A stretch of 44,236 nt of DNA from Clostridiales bacterium UBA929 (GCA_002293625.1 DBDP01000062.1:25376-69611), one strand, 5' to 3'. Positions 22,976-30,938 are shown, counted from the stretch's first letter. Numbers and translations: made by a program. Notes: a model not told the origin generated them from the letters alone.

Positions 22976-23889
22976 TATTTTTGCTCTCCCTTCTTACGCA
23001 ACCGCACAACGACCGCGACGATGACGCACAACAGAACGGCCGCAATCGCGATAATCAACGCTACGGGAACGCCGGAGCTGTCTTGCTCGCCATTGGCGGA
23101 AGGTTCGGTTTCCGCCGGAGTGGGTGCGGGTGTAGGTTCCGCAGACGGAGAGGGTGACTCTTCGGGCGACGGTGACGGCGTCTCTTCGGCTATGTCAACA
23201 CCGCCCACCGTGAGGACATTCGTATATACGTCGGCGACACCGCTGCTTTGGTAGCCCTCCACGCACAACGCGACTTCGTAAATATTGCCGAGCGTCATTC
23301 CCATGTTCTCCCACACCTTGATATGTTCGCTGACCGAAACAGTTCCCTCTGTCTTCCGTTCGGTGCGCACGCTCCAATACTGCTGGAAGGTCTGCGTCCC
23401 CTGAATAGACGGCTGGTTGAAACGGGTGGTCTCATAGACATCGTATGTACCGCCGTCCACTTCAATCGTTCCCTTTGATTCCGCTCCGGGCGGACGCCAG
23501 CTCCCCCAGCTCTCCACGACGTAAAATTCCACAAGCGGGTCTACCGACCAGCCGTAAACGCAAAGATACGAGTTCCCGTTCGGGAAATACTCGGCACCGT
23601 ATTCCAGCGAAATCTCCCCCAGTTCGTCATGCGTTTGGGTTGAGTCAAACTTTTTCCCGGTGCGGAACAGGACGTTTTGGGCGTCCGTCCACTGGCAGGA
23701 GTACGCGCCGCCCTCATTTAATGTCATGCTGCCTTCACCGCCGCCCACGTCCATCCACAGTTCGTAGTTGTAGCCCTCATGCAGCCCCATCCCGTTGCTC
23801 GTGAGAGGCTCACCGGCTGCCGAAACCGGCACGGAAGCGGTCAGCGCGGCCGCGCAAAGAAACGCGGCGATGCGTTTACGTTTTTGCAT
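22975..23889 (-). CDS. Membrane-anchored GH11 endo-1,4-beta-xylanase
   Basis: 304 residues. Signal peptide (1-25, 'AAALTASVPVSAAG'), then a GH11 jelly-roll at about 30-230. The catalytic nucleophile is Glu121 in 'PLVEFYVVESWG' and the acid/base Glu211 in 'CVEGYQSSG'; 'YSCQWTDAQNVLFRTGKKF' and 'TFQQYWSVR' are also family landmarks. A Pro/Ser/Thr/Glu linker (about 236-265) leads to a C-terminal membrane helix (274-296) and a basic tail 'RLRKKGEQK'. It is therefore held on the cell surface by a transmembrane anchor, not by a sortase or dockerin. It cuts xylan; the following GH5 gene is translationally coupled. Confidence 0.94.
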   Translation of the reverse strand: MQKRKRIAAFLCAAALTASVPVSAAGEPLTSNGMGLHEGYNYELWMDVGGGEGSMTLNEGGAYSCQWTDAQNVLFRTGKKFDSTQTHDELGEISLEYGAEYFPNGNSYLCVYGWSVDPLVEFYVVESWGSWRPPGAESKGTIEVDGGTYDVYETTRFNQPSIQGTQTFQQYWSVRTERKTEGTVSVSEHIKVWENMGMTLGNIYEVALCVEGYQSSGVADVYTNVLTVGGVDIAEETPSPSPEESPSPSAEPTPAPTPAETEPSANGEQDSSGVPVALIIAIAAVLLCVIVAVVVRLRKKGEQK

Positions 23890-23978
23890 ACAATACCCAT
23901 CCTTAATTCATAATTGAAAAACACCGCCAGTATAGCACAGGATACCCAAGCGGTCAAACATTTTCCGTGAGTTCGACC

Positions 23979-24007
23979 TTGTAATACAGCGTTTGCTATG
24001 GTATAAT
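23979..24007 (+). promoter_or_regulatory. Candidate sigma-A promoter of the NfeD-stomatin operon
   Basis: TTGTAA (23979-23984), 17-base spacer, perfect TATAAT (24002-24007), about 23 bases before the NfeD ATG. Confidence 0.75.
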
Positions 24008-24029
24008 AAACACAGAAAGGGTGTGTGAT

Positions 24030-24491
24030 ATGGACTGGCAACTCATACTTTGGCTCTCGATCATCGTTCTTTGCGTAATTGCCGAGGCGAGTACCGTTAC
24101 GCTCATCAGCATTTGGTTTGCGTTCGGCTCACTTGCGGCGCTGGTCGCCTGCCTCATCTCGCCCGATACAGTCTGGATGCAGGCGCTCGTCTTTGCCGTA
24201 TGCTCCTGCGGAACCCTCGCGCTGACGCGGCCTGTCTGCAAACGTTACTTACAGCAACGCAAAGAGACGCGCACCAACGCCGACCGAAACATCGGGGAGG
24301 TCGCGCTCTGCACGGGGCGGATCGACAACGACGCGGGTACCGGCTCCGCACACCTTATGGGTAAGGAATGGACAGCCCGCAGCATGGATGGTTCTGTTAT
24401 TGAAGAAGGCGCGAAGGTGCGTGTACAGGCCATCAGCGGCGTAAAACTTATGGTTTCACCGATACCTGTTGAGGCAGCAGCTTCACGGTAG
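24030..24491 (+). CDS. nfeD: NfeD family membrane protein
   Basis: 153 residues: three hydrophobic segments in the first 75 residues ('LILWLSIIVLCVIAEAS', 'LISIWFAFGSLAALVACLI', 'ALVFAVCSCGTLALT') and a C-terminal OB-fold-like beta domain ('GRIDNDAGTGSAHLMGKEWTARSMDG', 'KVRVQAISGVKLMV'). This is the short NfeD1b type, which partners SPFH proteins in membrane-domain organisation. The ATG at 24030 is chosen over GTG 24021 because AGAAAGG then lies at a proper distance. First gene of the operon with the stomatin-like protein. Confidence 0.9.
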   Translation: MDWQLILWLSIIVLCVIAEASTVTLISIWFAFGSLAALVACLISPDTVWMQALVFAVCSCGTLALTRPVCKRYLQQRKETRTNADRNIGEVALCTGRIDNDAGTGSAHLMGKEWTARSMDGSVIEEGAKVRVQAISGVKLMVSPIPVEAAASR

Positions 24492-24503
24492 GGAGTTCCC
24501 TAC
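24488..24503. repeat. Minimal palindrome of the GTAGGG type between nfeD and the stomatin gene
   Basis: GTAGGGA-GT-TCCCTAC spans the nfeD stop. It has the same outer word as the longer repeats in the window but no inner arms, so its membership in that family is uncertain. Confidence 0.4.
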
Positions 24504-24528
24504 GAACACAATATTAGGAGGAGAAGGT

Positions 24529-25443
24529 ATGTTTTCTGTTCTCGCGACGGGGTTTCCCTACACAACGGTTGTCGTTGTCGCCGCCATTGCCATTATCTTC
24601 ATGCTGATTGTAATCGCGAACATCAAGGTCGTGCAGCAGGCGCGCAGCTATGTCATTGAGCGGCTCGGCTCGTTCCACGCTCTGTGGGGCAACGGTTTGC
24701 ATTTCAAGGTGCCGTTCATTGACCGAATCGTTAAAAACGTCTCTTTAAAAGAGCAGGTGGTGGATTTCCCTCCGCAGCCGGTAATCACTAAGGACAACGT
24801 CACGATGCAGATCGACACGGTTGTCTACTTTGAAATCACCGACCCAAAACTCTATACATACGGCGTAGAGAACCCGATGGCGGCCATTGAGAACCTGACG
24901 GCGACAACGCTGCGCAACATCGTCGGCGATTTGGAGCTTGACCAGACGCTGACCTCCCGCGACGTTATCAACACCAAAATGCGCGCTATATTAGATGACG
25001 CCACAGACCCATGGGGTATCAAAGTCAACCGCGTTGAGCTAAAGAGCATCATCCCGCCGCGCGAAATTCAAGACGCGATGGAGAAGCAGATGAAGGCGGA
25101 GCGTATGCGCCGTCAGGCGATTCTGCAAGCGGAGGGCGAAAAGCAAAGCCAAATCCTTGTGGCAGAAGGCGAGCAGCAAGCGGCGATCTTACGCGCCGAT
25201 GCCGTGAAACAATCTAAGATTCTTGAGGCGGAGGGCGAAGCGAAAGCCATCATGGCCGTGCAGACAGCGCTGGCCGATTCTATCCGCCTGTTAAACGAAG
25301 CCGACGCGAAGGATTCCGTATTGAAGATAAAAGCCTTCGACGCGTTTGCCAAAGCCGCCGACGGAAAAGCTACGAAGATTATCATCCCGAGCGAGATTCA
25401 AGGGTTAGCGGGACTGGTAACGGGTATCAAAGAGGCTCTGTAG
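24529..25443 (+). CDS. SPFH/stomatin-like membrane protein (QmcA type)
   Basis: 304 residues. One N-terminal membrane helix ('TTVVVVAAIAIIFMLIVIAN'), then a complete SPFH domain ('VVQQARSYVIERLGSF', 'VSLKEQVVDFPPQPVITKDNVTM', 'NRVELKSIIPPREIQDAMEKQM'), a coiled coil with repeated 'AEGE' units at about 200-260, and the C-terminal 'KIIIPSEIQGLAGL'. These proteins form oligomeric rings in membrane microdomains. The ATG at 24529 has AGGAGG upstream. Paired with nfeD as in many bacteria. Confidence 0.94.
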   Translation: MFSVLATGFPYTTVVVVAAIAIIFMLIVIANIKVVQQARSYVIERLGSFHALWGNGLHFKVPFIDRIVKNVSLKEQVVDFPPQPVITKDNVTMQIDTVVYFEITDPKLYTYGVENPMAAIENLTATTLRNIVGDLELDQTLTSRDVINTKMRAILDDATDPWGIKVNRVELKSIIPPREIQDAMEKQMKAERMRRQAILQAEGEKQSQILVAEGEQQAAILRADAVKQSKILEAEGEAKAIMAVQTALADSIRLLNEADAKDSVLKIKAFDAFAKAADGKATKIIIPSEIQGLAGLVTGIKEAL

Positions 25444-25500
25444 GGGTCGATGGCAATCGACCCGCCGTATTCCCCGTAGAGGCGATTCAAGAATCGCCCG
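25440..25500. repeat. Two palindromic repeats downstream of the stomatin gene
   Basis: Unit one (25440-25467) has TAGGGGTCGAT...ATCGACCC as arms. Unit two (25475-25500) has the inner word GGCGATTCAAGAATCGCC. They lie immediately after the stop codon and before the shared hairpin. Confidence 0.7.
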
Positions 25501-25501
25501 G

Positions 25502-25534
25502 CATCCCCCGGCGCATGAAACGCGCCGGGGGATG
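25502..25534. terminator. Hairpin shared by convergent stomatin and phosphoesterase genes
   Basis: CATCCCCCGGCGC (25502-25514) pairs with GCGCCGGGGGATG (25522-25534) over 13 bp with a 7-nt loop. It lies between convergent genes. The flanking T-tract is weak, so efficiency is uncertain. Confidence 0.65.
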
Positions 25535-25535
25535 T

Positions 25536-26228
25536 CTATTCAATTAAAACCGGGCGAAATTCCACGTGATCGGCGGACACCAAACGGTATGATATGCCGC
25601 CGTACAACCCCTCGATCGCGCGGGCGCGGGCGTGACTGTGGAGGTGTCCGAAGTAGCACCGCTTCACGTCGTACTCTCGCAATACATCCACCAGCGGGTC
25701 GCAGCGATAGCCTTCGTAAAGGGGCGGATAGTGCAGGAACACAATCAACTCCCCGTCCGTCAGTTTCCGTCCCGCGTCCAAAGACGCGCGGAGGCGTCCG
25801 ACCTCACGCAGGATCATTTTTGCATCGTGATCCCCGCCGCGCTCTTCTTCGTAAAACCAGCCGCGTGTGCCGCAGATTGCCGCTCCGTCGTACACAAACG
25901 CGTTGTTGTGTAGGATATCGAGGGAGTTTATGCCGTTTTCGCTAAAAAAGCGCTTCATTTTGGAAGCTGTGTCCCAAAAATAATCATGGTTTCCCTTCAA
26001 AAGAAGTTTTTTGCAGGGGAAACGTTCCAAAAACAAAAAATCCGCCAAAGCTTCCTGAAGCGACATCCCCCACGAAGTGTCGCCCGCAAGAATCAGTGTG
26101 TCGGCAACGGTCAGTGCGGACAATCCGCGCTCGATTTTCGCGGTATAACCGTCCCACGCGCCGCCGAATATGTCCATCGGCTTGTTGGCGGCGAACGATA
26201 AATGCAGATCCCCGATTATATAAAGCAC
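25536..26228 (-). CDS. Calcineurin-like metallophosphoesterase
   Basis: 230 residues with the full two-metal motif set: 'GDLHLS' at residue 6, 'LAGDTSWG', 'LKGNHDYFW', 'FLHYPP' and 'FGHLHSHA'. It is soluble, with no signal peptide. The substrate is unknown; the family includes phosphodiesterases and phosphatases. It starts GTG at 26228 with GGGGAAG upstream and is divergent from the DUF1540 gene. Confidence 0.9.
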   Translation of the reverse strand: MLYIIGDLHLSFAANKPMDIFGGAWDGYTAKIERGLSALTVADTLILAGDTSWGMSLQEALADFLFLERFPCKKLLLKGNHDYFWDTASKMKRFFSENGINSLDILHNNAFVYDGAAICGTRGWFYEEERGGDHDAKMILREVGRLRASLDAGRKLTDGELIVFLHYPPLYEGYRCDPLVDVLREYDVKRCYFGHLHSHARARAIEGLYGGISYRLVSADHVEFRPVLIE

Positions 26229-26266
26229 GGCATCTTCCCCATTGTATAATGACGGTTTTTTGTTGG

Positions 26267-26272
26267 TATACT
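26267..26272 (+). promoter_or_regulatory. Candidate -10 element of the DUF1540 gene
   Basis: TATACT at 26267-26272, 26 bases upstream of the DUF1540 ATG. The nearest -35-like word, TTGTAT at 26242, would need a 19-base spacer, so this is only suggestive. Confidence 0.3.
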
Positions 26273-26298
26273 AAAGAAAATTCCAAAGGAGATTTGCT

Positions 26299-26469
26299 AT
26301 GTTAGGCCATCAGAAAAGCAAAGCCAATGTCGTCAACTGCACGGTGGGTACCTGCGCCTACCACGGTCCCGGCAACCAGTGCAACGCCAGCGGAATCAAC
26401 GTCGGGACCGAATACGCGCTGGACAAAACGGAAACGTTCTGCTCTACCTACGCGCATAAAACGAATTAA
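26299..26469 (+). CDS. DUF1540 small cysteine protein
   Basis: 56 residues with cysteines at 14, 19, 28 and 48 (C-x4-C-x8-C-x19-C), the DUF1540 pattern presumed to bind a metal. 'VNCTVGTCAYHGPGNQC' and 'TFCSTYAHK' are visible. AAAGGAG precedes the ATG. The role is unknown; in clostridia such genes are often present in several copies. It is a single-gene unit between divergent and convergent neighbours, followed by a palindromic repeat. Confidence 0.88.
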   Translation: MLGHQKSKANVVNCTVGTCAYHGPGNQCNASGINVGTEYALDKTETFCSTYAHKTN

Positions 26470-26483
26470 AGCAACCGATTGAC

Positions 26484-26509
26484 ACGGGCGGGACAACCCC
26501 GCCCCTACA
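26484..26509. repeat. Palindromic repeat between DUF1540 gene and thrC
   Basis: GGGCGGG-ACAAC-CCCGCCC with the flank CCTACA. It lies between convergent genes and may act as a bidirectional hairpin. Confidence 0.65.
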
Positions 26510-27881
26510 TACCGAAAAACCTTTTCACATACGCTTCTATCCCGTCGGGAGCCACGGAGTCGAAGAATCTTCGCGGCTTTTTTAGCGTGAGCGCTTCGGG
26601 AACGGGAAACGCCGCCCCGTCCAGCGCGGCCGAAACGGCTTCGGGAAATTTACCGGGGTGCGCCGTCGCGACGACGATTCCGTCATGCGCGACCGCCGCC
26701 GCTGTCGCCGTATGCGGATCAATGACCGTCCCCGTTTTTTGATACAGCGCGCGGATGCAATCCTCAGCCTGCCTATCATCCCGCCAAGCGGCGCCGAACT
26801 CACTCCGCATCGCGTTCGCGGTGGCGGCGTTCAACTCGTACCGCCCCGTTGTATTCAGCTTTTGCATACAGTCCCGTGTAAACGCGCTGTCGCAGCCGGA
26901 CAGTAGGTATACGGCGCGTTCAAAATTGCTCGAAACCAAAATATCCATTGAGGGGGACGTTGTTTTCACAAGGGGGCGGTTGCGGTCGTATACGCCGCTA
27001 TCAATCACGTCGGTCAGCACATTGTTTTTGTTGGATACGCAAATAAGCCGCCCTAGCGGCACACCCATCCGCTTCGCGAACAGAGCCGCCAAGATGTTAC
27101 CGAAGTTCCCGGTGGGTACATAGATGTCCGGGTGTCCCCCAGCCGCGCGTTCAGAGTATAAAAAGTCCGCGTATGCCGACACATAGTACACGATTTGCGG
27201 CAGCAGCCGCCCTAAGTTGATGGAGTTTGCGGAGGTTAGAATATAGCGCTCACTTCGCGCCGCATTAGAAAATACCCGCTTAACGCCGTTCTGCGCGTCG
27301 TCGAAATCGCCTTGAACCGCGCATACGCCGACATTGTCCCCTTCCTGCGTTACCATTTGCAGCTTCTGGATATCGGATACGCCTTCCTCGGGGTAAAACA
27401 CCAACACGCGGGTACCGGAGACATCGCGAAACCCTTCCAGCGCGGCCTTGCCGGTATCGCCCGATGTCGCGGTCAGGATGAAAATCTCCCGCTTCTCCCC
27501 CGTCAGCTCTTTGGCTTTACCAACCAGACGCGGCAAAACCTGAAGTGCCATATCCTTGAACGCGCAGGTGGGACCGTGCCACAGCTCCAAAAAGAGCGGC
27601 ACGTCTTCTGCGTATTCCGCGAGCGGCGCGGGCGCGCCGTCAAACCGCGCATACGCTTCGCGCATCATGTCATTAAGATCGCCGAACTCCGGCAGATACA
27701 GCGACAGCACCGCCGCCGCTCTCTGCGGATAATCCATCGGCGTGATCGTTTTGATAAAATCCTCCGGCAATACGGGAATTTGCTCCGGCACGAACAACCC
27801 GCCGTCCGGCGCAAGCCCTTGCAGGATCGCTTCCGCGCCGCTAACCGGCTCGGTTTGCCCTCTTGTGCTGATGTAATGCAT
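26505..27881 (-). CDS. thrC: Threonine synthase
   Basis: 458 residues of the longer threonine synthase class. N-terminal 'MHYISTRGQTEPVSGAEAILQGLAPDGGLFVPE', PLP-binding lysine in 'GPTCAFKDMALQ' (about 110), phosphate-binding 'TATSGDTGKAALEGF' and 'PTGNFGNILAALFAKRMG'. It converts O-phosphohomoserine to threonine. The start ATG at 27881 has GGGGAGGG upstream and follows yraN by 15 bases, so it is likely the last gene of the rplS-lepB-ylqF-rnhB-yraN transcript. A repeat hairpin follows. Confidence 0.96.
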   Translation of the reverse strand: MHYISTRGQTEPVSGAEAILQGLAPDGGLFVPEQIPVLPEDFIKTITPMDYPQRAAAVLSLYLPEFGDLNDMMREAYARFDGAPAPLAEYAEDVPLFLELWHGPTCAFKDMALQVLPRLVGKAKELTGEKREIFILTATSGDTGKAALEGFRDVSGTRVLVFYPEEGVSDIQKLQMVTQEGDNVGVCAVQGDFDDAQNGVKRVFSNAARSERYILTSANSINLGRLLPQIVYYVSAYADFLYSERAAGGHPDIYVPTGNFGNILAALFAKRMGVPLGRLICVSNKNNVLTDVIDSGVYDRNRPLVKTTSPSMDILVSSNFERAVYLLSGCDSAFTRDCMQKLNTTGRYELNAATANAMRSEFGAAWRDDRQAEDCIRALYQKTGTVIDPHTATAAAVAHDGIVVATAHPGKFPEAVSAALDGAAFPVPEALTLKKPRRFFDSVAPDGIEAYVKRFFGM

Positions 27882-27896
27882 GTCAGTAACCCTCCC

Positions 27897-28250
27897 CTAA
27901 AACGCGTTTTCGATATGCTCTATTTCCACAGCCTCAAATCCGCCGCCGGGCGCTGTGATCGCGATGACGTCAATACGCGGCTGTAAGGTTGTTCTTGGGT
28001 TTTTCGCCATCCACAGCTCCGCAGTCTTGCGAATCTTCTTTTGCTTTGACAGGGTAACCGTCTCCAGCGGGTGACCGTATTCAGACTTCGCCCGCATCCT
28101 AACCTCGGTGAATACGATATATAGGTCGTTGTAGACAATTAAGTCGATTTCGCCGCAGGGGGCGGAAAAATTGCTTTTCAGAAGACGATAGCCTTTGTTT
28201 TGCAAGTATTGCAGGGCAATCTGCTCTCCCCTACTCCCCTCTTTACGCAT
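27897..28250 (-). CDS. yraN: YraN/UPF0102 endonuclease-like protein
   Basis: 117 residues with the restriction-endonuclease-like core: 'GSRGEQIALQYLQNKGYRLL', 'GEIDLIVYND' and 'FTEVRMRAKSEYG'. Family members usually have a Lys in the 'EVK' strand; here it is Arg. Function is unknown, though nuclease activity on Holliday-type substrates has been suggested for the fold. Overlaps rnhB by 8 bases, a very common pairing. Confidence 0.92.
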   Translation of the reverse strand: MRKEGSRGEQIALQYLQNKGYRLLKSNFSAPCGEIDLIVYNDLYIVFTEVRMRAKSEYGHPLETVTLSKQKKIRKTAELWMAKNPRTTLQPRIDVIAITAPGGGFEAVEIEHIENAF

Positions 28251-28809
28251 AATGTGTCACCTTCCTGATGAAAAGCGCCCGGTGTTCCGGGCAGGGACCC
28301 AGCTCGCGCAGGGCGCGGATATGCTCCGCCGTACCGTAACCTTTGTGCTTCGCGAAGCCGTAGCCGGGATACCGTCTGTCCAGCGCCAGCATGGCGCGGT
28401 CGCGCGTAACCTTCGCCAAGATCGATGCCGCCGAAATACACGGCGTTGTGCAGTCCCCTCCGACTACGGCGGTTGCCGGGGTTGAGAATCCCCGCGCGAT
28501 ATTTCCGTCTATCAGAAGCCGGCTTGGGCGGACGGTCAACCCTTCCGCGGCGCGGCGCATCGCGAGCAATGAAGCCTCAAGGATGTTGAGCTGTTCTATT
28601 TCAAGAACCGTAGCGGACGCCACGGCAAATGAAACGGCCTGACGGATGATTTCGTCAAAGAGAACCTCACGCCGCTTCGGCGAGAGCTTTTTGGAATCGG
28701 TCAGTCCCGGAAGGTCGTACCCCTCCGGCAAAATAACCGCCGCCGCGTATACATCCCCCGCCAGAGGACCGCGCCCGGCTTCGTCGATGCCGCACACCCA
28801 CTCCGTCAT
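28243..28809 (-). CDS. rnhB: Ribonuclease HII
   Basis: 188 residues. Catalytic acidic residues in 'GIDEAGRGPLAGDVY', the 'DSKKLSPKRRE' segment, 'LLIDGN' and 'ISAASILAKVTRDRAM'. It cuts RNA in RNA-DNA hybrids and at single ribonucleotides in DNA. The start overlaps ylqF by 4 bases. Confidence 0.96.
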   Translation of the reverse strand: MTEWVCGIDEAGRGPLAGDVYAAAVILPEGYDLPGLTDSKKLSPKRREVLFDEIIRQAVSFAVASATVLEIEQLNILEASLLAMRRAAEGLTVRPSRLLIDGNIARGFSTPATAVVGGDCTTPCISAASILAKVTRDRAMLALDRRYPGYGFAKHKGYGTAEHIRALRELGPCPEHRALFIRKVTHYA

Positions 28810-29615
28810 GGCTTCTCCAGCGATAATCGCCCGAGCTTCCCGGCACGGAACTCATCCAGAAGGGTCAGAGCCATCCGTTCCGTGTCGGCGATGCCGCCGG
28901 TTTGCAGAAATCCGCGTCTCCGCGCGATTGCTTCAAGACTGTCCGAGACACCGTAACGTTTTGTAAGCGCGTCGGGATACAGCCCGTTCAGCTCATCTAT
29001 CAGCAGTGACGCAAGACCTTCCGTGTCCATGATCTCGTCGCGAATCGCGCCTGTAAAGGCAAGACGTTGCCCCGTTACGGGGTCATCAAACTTCGGCCAG
29101 AGCAAGCCGGGGGTGTCCATCAATAAAAAGCCGTGTTCCATCGGGAACCACTGACGGCTGCGTGTGACGCCCGGTCTGTCCTCGGCTTTTGCCGCCTTAC
29201 GCCGTAAGAGTGTGTTGATTAATGTTGATTTCCCCACGTTGGGAATCCCCAGCACCAAAACGCGCATGGCTCTCCCTGCCTGCCCTTTGGCCGCGAAGAA
29301 AGCGATCCGCTCTGTTAAAAGCTTTTTTAGAGCCGGCAGGATTGTCTTCGCGGCAGGCGGTGAAACGGCATTGACCGCGACTGCACCCGAAATAGCATTC
29401 TTCCACAGTTCGGTGACATCCGGGTCGGCGGCGTCAGCCCGCCCCAAGACAGTCAGGCAGGGTTTGCCGCCCTTCAGCGCCTCAATATCGGGGTTGCGGC
29501 TGGACAACGGAACGCGCGCGTCAAGCAGCTCAATGAGCGCGTCGGCGTGCGCGATATCGCCTTCAAGCTGACGGCGCGTCTTGGCCATATGACCGGGGTA
29601 CCAATTGATGTTCAT
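28806..29615 (-). CDS. rbgA: Ribosome biogenesis GTPase YlqF/RbgA with altered G4 motif
   Basis: 269 residues, a circularly permuted GTPase that matures the 50S subunit. 'INWYPGHMAKTRR' and 'LLDARVPLSSRNPDIE' are the family start. Then comes G4, then G1 'GIPNVGKSTLIN', G2/G3 'RPGVTRSRQW' and 'LLMDTPGLLWPKF', and the C-terminal 'GRLSLE'. The G4 motif, normally 'LNKADxA', reads 'LGRADAADP' (about 57-65): Asn-Lys is replaced by Gly-Arg, though the Asp is kept. This may weaken guanine recognition. Everything else is intact. It is next to rplS/lepB and rnhB, the classic clostridial order. Confidence 0.94.
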   Translation of the reverse strand: MNINWYPGHMAKTRRQLEGDIAHADALIELLDARVPLSSRNPDIEALKGGKPCLTVLGRADAADPDVTELWKNAISGAVAVNAVSPPAAKTILPALKKLLTERIAFFAAKGQAGRAMRVLVLGIPNVGKSTLINTLLRRKAAKAEDRPGVTRSRQWFPMEHGFLLMDTPGLLWPKFDDPVTGQRLAFTGAIRDEIMDTEGLASLLIDELNGLYPDALTKRYGVSDSLEAIARRRGFLQTGGIADTERMALTLLDEFRAGKLGRLSLEKP

Positions 29616-29627
29616 GTTACGGTAACG

Positions 29628-29655
29628 GCGCGCCGAGGGCGTCGCGCCCTACAGG
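29628..29655. repeat. Palindromic repeat between lepB and ylqF
   Basis: GGCGCGCC-GA-GGGCGTCGCGCCC with flank TACAGG. On the minus strand it reads GTAGGGCGCGACGCCC, nearly identical to the unit at 742-757. It is inside an otherwise continuous operon. Confidence 0.65.
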
Positions 29656-29678
29656 ACAAACGAATTCTGTTCACGGTC

Positions 29679-30272
29679 TTACAGCGTCCCGAATCTGTTG
29701 AACGGCAGCAACCGCAGCAGAACACGTCCCAAAATACAGCGCCGGTCAACACAAGCGATGTCGTCAAAACGGCTGTCCCGCGACTGATTGCGGTTATCGC
29801 CCATCAGGAAATACTCTCCTTCCGGCACAGTAAAGGACATCGGCATGTCACCGTTCCAAAGCCAATCCTGATCCCGGATGTACTCCTCTGTTTGAAGCTC
29901 TTCGTTGATATAGAGACTGCCGCTTAAATTATCATATCTGATATTGTCTCCGGGTACGCCGATTACACGCTTCACAAAGGGTTTATAGGTTCCTGTCGCG
30001 GGGTCGTAAGAGTCCGCAACGCCGTATTTGGAGAACATAACGACGTCTCCCTTCTCGGGGGTGTAAAAGAGGTTGGAAATCAACAGCATGTCATGTTCCT
30101 GTAAGGTTTCCCGCATGGAGTACTGCCGCACCGAAAAGACGCTCGCGACAAAGACGAACACCAGCACGATCCCCACAATCGCGCTGACGAGCGACTGCGC
30201 CCAGTCGAACAATTCTTTCGCTATGTCGAATTTTTCTTTTTTGGGAGACTCCCTGAAAATCTGCTCGTCCAT
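29679..30272 (-). CDS. lepB: Signal peptidase I, copy 2
   Basis: 197 residues. Cytoplasmic N-terminus, one membrane helix ('VSAIVGIVLVFVFVASVFSV'), catalytic Ser in 'QYSMRETL', catalytic Lys in 'FVKRVIGVPGD', then 'FLMGDNRNQSRDSR'. It removes signal peptides from exported proteins. Three consecutive ATG codons lie at 30278-30270; the third (30272) has the best spacing from AAGGAG. It is a clear paralogue of the upstream lepB copy. Confidence 0.94.
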   Translation of the reverse strand: MDEQIFRESPKKEKFDIAKELFDWAQSLVSAIVGIVLVFVFVASVFSVRQYSMRETLQEHDMLLISNLFYTPEKGDVVMFSKYGVADSYDPATGTYKPFVKRVIGVPGDNIRYDNLSGSLYINEELQTEEYIRDQDWLWNGDMPMSFTVPEGEYFLMGDNRNQSRDSRFDDIACVDRRCILGRVLLRLLPFNRFGTL

Positions 30273-30295
30273 CATCATGCTCCTTACGAATATAA

Positions 30296-30883
30296 CTACA
30301 CAAAACCGAAACGGTTCAGAGGCCACAAGCGCAACAGCACGCGCCCAAAAATACACCGCCGGTCTACAAACCCGATTTCGGAGGAACGGCTGTCAGTCGA
30401 ATTGTTCCTGTTGTCTCCCGCGAGGAAATACTGCCCCTCCGGCACGGTAAACGATGTCGGCATATTGCCGAGCCATATCCATCGCTGCTCATATATATAG
30501 TCTTCGCTTTGCGCCTCTCCGTTGATGAAAAGCGTTCCGTTCTCAAATTGAATTTCGTCGCCGGGAATCCCGATCACGCGCTTGACAAAAGGTGTGTATC
30601 TGCCCGTGTCGGGGTCATAGGAACGGTACACCCTGTATTTGGAAAACATTACGATGTCGCCTCTTTGGGGTGTGTATAACAAATTGGATATTACCAGTAT
30701 GTCATTCGGTTGCAACGTATCCAGCATTGACTCTTGATTAACGCTGAACTCACCGGCGACAAAGATAAATAGCAGAATAATTCCCACAATCACATCGATA
30801 AGCGGCTGCGCCCAATCGAATATTTCCCGCGCAATATTGGGGTGTATTAACCCACCGTTTTTGTCGGAACGTTCATGATTCAT
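30296..30883 (-). CDS. lepB: Signal peptidase I, copy 1
   Basis: 195 residues with the same layout as the downstream copy: helix 'LIDVIVGIILLFIFVAGEFSV', Ser in 'NQESMLDTL', Lys in 'FVKRVIGIPGD' and 'GDNRNNSTDSRSSEIGFVDRRC'. The two proteins share long segments ('NLLYTPQRGDIVMFSKY' versus 'NLFYTPEKGDVVMFSKY'), so they arose by tandem duplication. ATG 30883 has AAAGGA upstream; the frame is open to 31012 but that overlaps rplS. Gap to copy 2 is 23 bases. Confidence 0.94.
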   Translation of the reverse strand: MNHERSDKNGGLIHPNIAREIFDWAQPLIDVIVGIILLFIFVAGEFSVNQESMLDTLQPNDILVISNLLYTPQRGDIVMFSKYRVYRSYDPDTGRYTPFVKRVIGIPGDEIQFENGTLFINGEAQSEDYIYEQRWIWLGNMPTSFTVPEGQYFLAGDNRNNSTDSRSSEIGFVDRRCIFGRVLLRLWPLNRFGFV

Positions 30884-30907
30884 CAGAGAGCATCCTTTCG
30901 TATTCAG

Positions 30908-30934
30908 AAGCCGGAACGAAAAACGTTCCGGCTT
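30908..30934 (-). terminator. Hairpin after rplS
   Basis: AAGCCGGAACG (30908-30918) and CGTTCCGGCTT (30924-30934) form an 11-bp stem with a 5-nt loop, 5 bases after the rplS stop. Only a weak T-tract follows on the minus strand, so it may be a partial terminator or an RNA-stability hairpin between rplS and the lepB genes. Confidence 0.55.
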
Positions 30935-30938
30935 TGCG

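Noticed and set aside
24021..24029. GTG start three codons upstream of the NfeD ATG
   Set aside because: The ribosome site would directly abut the GTG; spacing is correct only for ATG 24030.
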